DNA from: Synechococcus sp. JA-3-3Ab
Lineage (GTDB): Bacteria; Cyanobacteriota; Cyanobacteriia; Thermostichales; Thermostichaceae
NCBI RefSeq assembly: GCF_000013205.1
Contig: NC_007775.1
Span: 2,687,001-2,751,000, forward strand
Length of the DNA: 64,000 nucleotides
Direction of reading: 5' to 3'
The position numbers and the translations under genes were made by a program. Positions 60,913-64,000 of this stretch are shown piece by piece. Under the pieces are notes generated by a model that did no database searches, was not told where the DNA came from, and was given only the letters and a program-made list of their open reading frames with translations. The stretch's first letter is position 1; each line of letters starts with the position of its first letter.

Positions 60913-62709
60913 CTACATCGACTCCGGCGCGCTCAGGCCGAGAATGCCGGTAAGCACGTTAAACAAAACCTGTCGCGTGGCCTGCACCAATTGAATGCGG
61001 GCTTGAGCCAAGAGGGGATCCTCTTTCAAAAGGGGCAAAATGCGGCAGTTGTCATAAAACTTGTTGAAATCGGCGGCAATCGCCTCGGCATAGCGGATGA
61101 TCTTGTGGGGGGCGCGCTCTTCGGCAGCGGCGATCAGCTCATCGGGCAGGGCCAACAGGCGCAGCAACAGGGCCCGCTCTTCGGGTTCTTGGTAGGGCAG
61201 TTTTTGTTGCTCTGTCAAGGTAACTTTGTTAGTTAGCTCCACTTTTTCTTCTTCCTGAAGCCGCCGCAGCAGGGTACAGCAGCGGGCATGGCTGTAGTGG
61301 ACATAGACCACCGGGTTGTCGAAAGTTTGCTTGACGGCCAAATCCAAATCGAAGTTGATGGGGCTGTCCATGCTGCTGCTGAGCAAAAACCAGCGGGCCG
61401 CATCCACCCCAACGCCAATTTCGGGATCGTCGATGAGATCGTTTAAGGAGACAAAATTGCCGGTGCGCTTGGACATGCGCACTTCGGTTTTCTCGCCGGT
61501 TTCCGGGTCGGTTTTGAACAATTTGACAAATTGTCCAATCAGGATCTCCAGCTTGACATCCGGGCTGAAGGCGCCCACCGCCGCATGCAAGCGACCGATA
61601 TAGCCGTGGTGATCCGAGCCGAGGATGTTGATGAGCCGTTGATAGCCCCGCCGCACTTTGTCGCGGTGGTAGGCAATGTCGGCGGCCAGGTAGGTAAAGG
61701 AGCCATCCGCCTTCTGCACCACCCGATCCTTGTCGTCGCCAAACTCTTGGGTTTTGAAATAGACGGCCTCTTCCGCTCCCGGCTTGGGATCCTCACCCCG
61801 CGGCGCCTTGGCCCTGTAGAGGAAGCCGCGCTCCTGCAGCTCCTGCAAAGCCTGTTGGATGGCGCTCAGGCCCGTCTGGGGATCCGGGGCGTGCAGGCGG
61901 CGCTCGCTAAACCAGTGGTCAAACTCGGTGCGCAACTGTTGCAAAGTCTGCTTTTGCCAAGCCAGCATCTCGGCGTAGGCAAAATCGGTGTACTCTTCCG
62001 GGGTGGTGGGCAGAGGGCGGATCCCGGCCTTAACTTGATCCAGCAGCCGCCGGGCGATATCGACCAAGTAGCTGCCGTGATAGGCGTCTTCCGGCAGAGC
62101 CACCTCTTCGCCCTGCAGTTGCCGCACCCGCACTTCTAGCGACTGGCCCAAGAGCCGCATCTGGTTGCCGGCATCGTTGATGTAGAACTCCCGCTCCACC
62201 TGGTGCCCCGTCCAGCGCAGCAGGTTGGCCAGCGTGGAGCCGACAGCAGCCCAGCGCCCGTGCCCCACGTGCAGGGGCCCCGTCGGGTTGGCGGAAACAT
62301 ACTCCAGCAGGATGCGCTCGGGATGGGGGGCAGCAGTTTTGCCGAAATCTTCCCCCAACCGCAACAGCTCTTGTAACCGCTCGGCCAAAAAGGAATCCCC
62401 CAGCCGGAAATTGAGGTACCCCCCCCCTGCTACCTCAGTTGCAATGCCCGGCAGATCCAGGTGTTTTTGCAGAGTCTGGGCGATCTGGGCCGGCGCCATG
62501 CGGCAGAGCTTGGCCATGCCCAGAGGAGTGGGACAGGCGTAGTCGCCGTAGCGGGGATCGCTGGGAATTTGGATCGTGGGAGCAACTCCTGCCGCCTGCT
62601 CCAGCGTCAGCGATCCCAGTTGCCCTGCCTCGGAGGCCCGTCGAATGCTCTCGGATACAGCGGCGGTGAGAAAGCGAACTAGCGAGGTGGAGAGGGGTTG
62701 GGTGGCCAT
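60913..62709 (-). CDS. argS: Arginyl-tRNA synthetase
   Basis: 598 residues from ATG 62709. Class I synthetase with N-terminal tRNA D-loop-binding (Arg_tRNA_synt_N) domain, HIGH-type motif [19 protein letters not shown] near 136-154, KMSKS-type motif [13 protein letters not shown] near 405 and the C-terminal anticodon-binding DALR domain ending [15 protein letters not shown]. Confidence 0.96.
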   Translation of the reverse strand: MATQPLSTSLVRFLTAAVSESIRRASEAGQLGSLTLEQAAGVAPTIQIPSDPRYGDYACPTPLGMAKLCRMAPAQIAQTLQKHLDLPGIATEVAGGGYLNFRLGDSFLAERLQELLRLGEDFGKTAAPHPERILLEYVSANPTGPLHVGHGRWAAVGSTLANLLRWTGHQVEREFYINDAGNQMRLLGQSLEVRVRQLQGEEVALPEDAYHGSYLVDIARRLLDQVKAGIRPLPTTPEEYTDFAYAEMLAWQKQTLQQLRTEFDHWFSERRLHAPDPQTGLSAIQQALQELQERGFLYRAKAPRGEDPKPGAEEAVYFKTQEFGDDKDRVVQKADGSFTYLAADIAYHRDKVRRGYQRLINILGSDHHGYIGRLHAAVGAFSPDVKLEILIGQFVKLFKTDPETGEKTEVRMSKRTGNFVSLNDLIDDPEIGVGVDAARWFLLSSSMDSPINFDLDLAVKQTFDNPVVYVHYSHARCCTLLRRLQEEEKVELTNKVTLTEQQKLPYQEPEERALLLRLLALPDELIAAAEERAPHKIIRYAEAIAADFNKFYDNCRILPLLKEDPLLAQARIQLVQATRQVLFNVLTGILGLSAPESM

Positions 62710-63054
62710 GGCAGAGACCTTGCCGGAAAATTCAACCCAGAGAAGAGGCGTTTTTCGATTTTGACATACTTCCGCCTGGGCTAGGCCCCTCTACCAGAGC
62801 CACTCCTGCTGTAGCGCCAAGTTAGTATCAAGTTAGATGTCTAACAAAGTTACTGAAAAGCAGAGATCATTGCGCCTCATTAACCATAGTAAATTGTTCT
62901 TCAGTTCTTAGAGAGAAACCTTGAAAACGGCAGGTTCTGCGGCCATGGCTACGCTCAAGCCCAAAGCTGCTATCGATCCCAAAGAAAAGCTAAATAAGCC
63001 TGCGCAGGTTGGGGATCCCTTCTAACGTGGAGAAAATTGCTGGGGAGTTGCCTC
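62710..63054. other. Divergent promoter region between argS and etfB
   Basis: 345 bp between oppositely transcribed genes. AT-rich parts at 62815-62920 (e.g. TTAGTATCAAGTTAGATG) are candidates for promoters. No ORF or repeat supported. Confidence 0.4.
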
Positions 63055-63906
63055 TTGGAAACCTTTGTTTTGATCAAGCAAGTTCCCGATCCAAATGCCA
63101 AAGCCGGCATCAACAGCGATGGCACGATCGACCGGGCCAAGGCCAAGCGGATGCTCAACCCTTTCGATCGCTATGCGCTGGAAGCGGCCCTGCAAACCAA
63201 ACGGCAACACGGGGCGAGGGTGACGGCAATTACCATGGGGCCGCCCCCGGCCATCGAGGTGCTCTACGAGGCCATTGCCCACGGCGTGGATCGGGGCATT
63301 TTGATGACCGACCGCCGCCTGGCCGCTTCGGATACCTTGGCCACCGCCTATACCCTGGCCCACACGGTTCGCTACGCCGGCCAGCCCGATGTCATCTTCT
63401 GCGGGCTCCAGACCACTGACGGCGACACGGCCCAGGTGGGGCCCCAGTTGGCCGAGCGGCTGGGGATCCCTCAGGTTACCTATTGCGAGGCCTTCGAGAT
63501 CCGCGATGGGATGCTGGTGGCGCGGCGGGCCATCGAAGGGGGATCCCAAATCGTGATGGTGCCTCTGCCGGCCTTGGTCACGGTAGCCAATTCGGCGCGG
63601 CGTCTGGCCTATCCTACCCTGCGCGGTGTGCAGCGGGTGCAGCGGCTGATGCGGGATGAGGCGGCGCGGGCCGAGGCCATCCAGATCCTCAACCTGGACG
63701 ATGTGGGGGCCGATCCAAAGCGCTGCGGCCTCCAGGGATCCCCGACCATCGTGGCCGCCACCGAAAAAGTAGGGGAAATCGGCGGCAACTGTCAGATCTT
63801 TCAAGGGCAGCCCGTGCCGCAACTGGTGAAGGAATTGGCTCAGGCACTTGACTTGAGCCTCTACCTGGCTACCCCAGAGGCTTTACCCTCTTTCCCCTTC
63901 CGCTAA
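63055..63906 (+). CDS. etfB: Electron transfer flavoprotein beta subunit
   Basis: 283 residues from TTG 63055, which has GGGAG about 9 bp upstream; the frame is open to a TTG at 63037. ETF beta features: FVLIKQVPDPNAKAGIN, NPFDRYALEAAL, CGLQTTDGDTAQVGPQLAE and the AMP-binding loop, then EGGSQIVMVPLPALVTVANS. Forms a heterodimer with EtfA, which is expected downstream beyond the window (about 90 bp remain). Confidence 0.9.
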   Translation: METFVLIKQVPDPNAKAGINSDGTIDRAKAKRMLNPFDRYALEAALQTKRQHGARVTAITMGPPPAIEVLYEAIAHGVDRGILMTDRRLAASDTLATAYTLAHTVRYAGQPDVIFCGLQTTDGDTAQVGPQLAERLGIPQVTYCEAFEIRDGMLVARRAIEGGSQIVMVPLPALVTVANSARRLAYPTLRGVQRVQRLMRDEAARAEAIQILNLDDVGADPKRCGLQGSPTIVAATEKVGEIGGNCQIFQGQPVPQLVKELAQALDLSLYLATPEALPSFPFR

Positions 63907-64000
63907 CTCCACCCTCTAAACCCATTCCTTAACTTCTCAGTTGCAGCCTGCCCAAAGGTGAGTTATCGCTAAGTTGCGGAAATCTGTATAGGAATTGACC

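Noticed and set aside
1-64000. Prophage or secondary-metabolite cluster
   Set aside because: No phage structural, integrase, NRPS or PKS genes were seen; mobile content is limited to IS elements and their relics.

Overview
The window comes from a GC-rich cyanobacterial chromosome. Lineage markers are psbQ, the Mg-protoporphyrin ester cyclase acsF, a 1,544-residue GOGAT large subunit, an ArsA-HSP20 fusion and the remA-gmk pair. The very high density of GGATCC/GGGATCCC palindromes, combined with IS607, IS630 and IS200/IS605 elements, resembles the thermophilic hot-spring Synechococcus (Yellowstone JA-type) lineage; this assignment is from memory and no search was run.

Layout. 1-5.1 kb: 3' part of trmB, a CPBP-type membrane protease, then a leftward group of an inositol-phosphatase-like enzyme, a family-3 solute-binding protein and a J-domain/TPR protein. 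5.4-11.5 kb: FHA protein, tRNA-Gln(UUG), cobQ, galE, cutA, coaD, psbQ and arsA. 11.8-13.6 kb: first IS607-type element. 13.6-18.5 kb: trmFO, a tnpB element broken by ~27-nt repeats, ackA and a lipoprotein. 18.9-22.4 kb: two FHA genes and a membrane protein. 22.5-27.4 kb: second IS607 copy, decayed tnpB pieces, remA-like gene and gmk, and an IS630 end fragment. 27.4-41.4 kb: response regulator, lgt, a frameshifted TPR/O-GlcNAc-transferase-like gene, an M50 protease, acsF, GOGAT, a lipoprotein and an ABC ATPase. 41.5-42.5 kb: IS630 copy 1, which separates the ABC ATPase from its permease. 42.6-51.5 kb: permease, methyltransferase, a large GAF histidine kinase, gltX, small cyanobacterial proteins and a coiled-coil protein with eight perfect 75-bp repeats. 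51.56-54.4 kb: an IS200/IS605 element whose tnpA is split by IS630 copy 2. 54.5-64 kb: SIMPL protein, response regulator, small membrane protein, aroE, a glycosidase-like secreted protein, argS and etfB.

How things fit together. Most of the window is housekeeping: cofactor synthesis (cobQ, coaD), chlorophyll synthesis (acsF), nitrogen assimilation (GOGAT), translation (gltX, argS, trmB, trmFO) and envelope functions (lgt, galE, lipoproteins). The unusual content is mobile. The clearest little-described signal is a family of ~27-nt GC-rich palindrome-like repeats. Several copies lie inside one tnpB relic, some adding codons in frame and others adding stops or frameshifts; one copy is flanked by 9-bp direct repeats. 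A related sequence encoding GLRPA-type peptides lies inside the open reading frames of both IS607 copies. Other notable structures are the exactly reconstructible nested insertion, the 7-A versus 8-A slippery site in the two IS630 copies, and a G8 tract that puts a glycosyltransferase-like gene out of frame.
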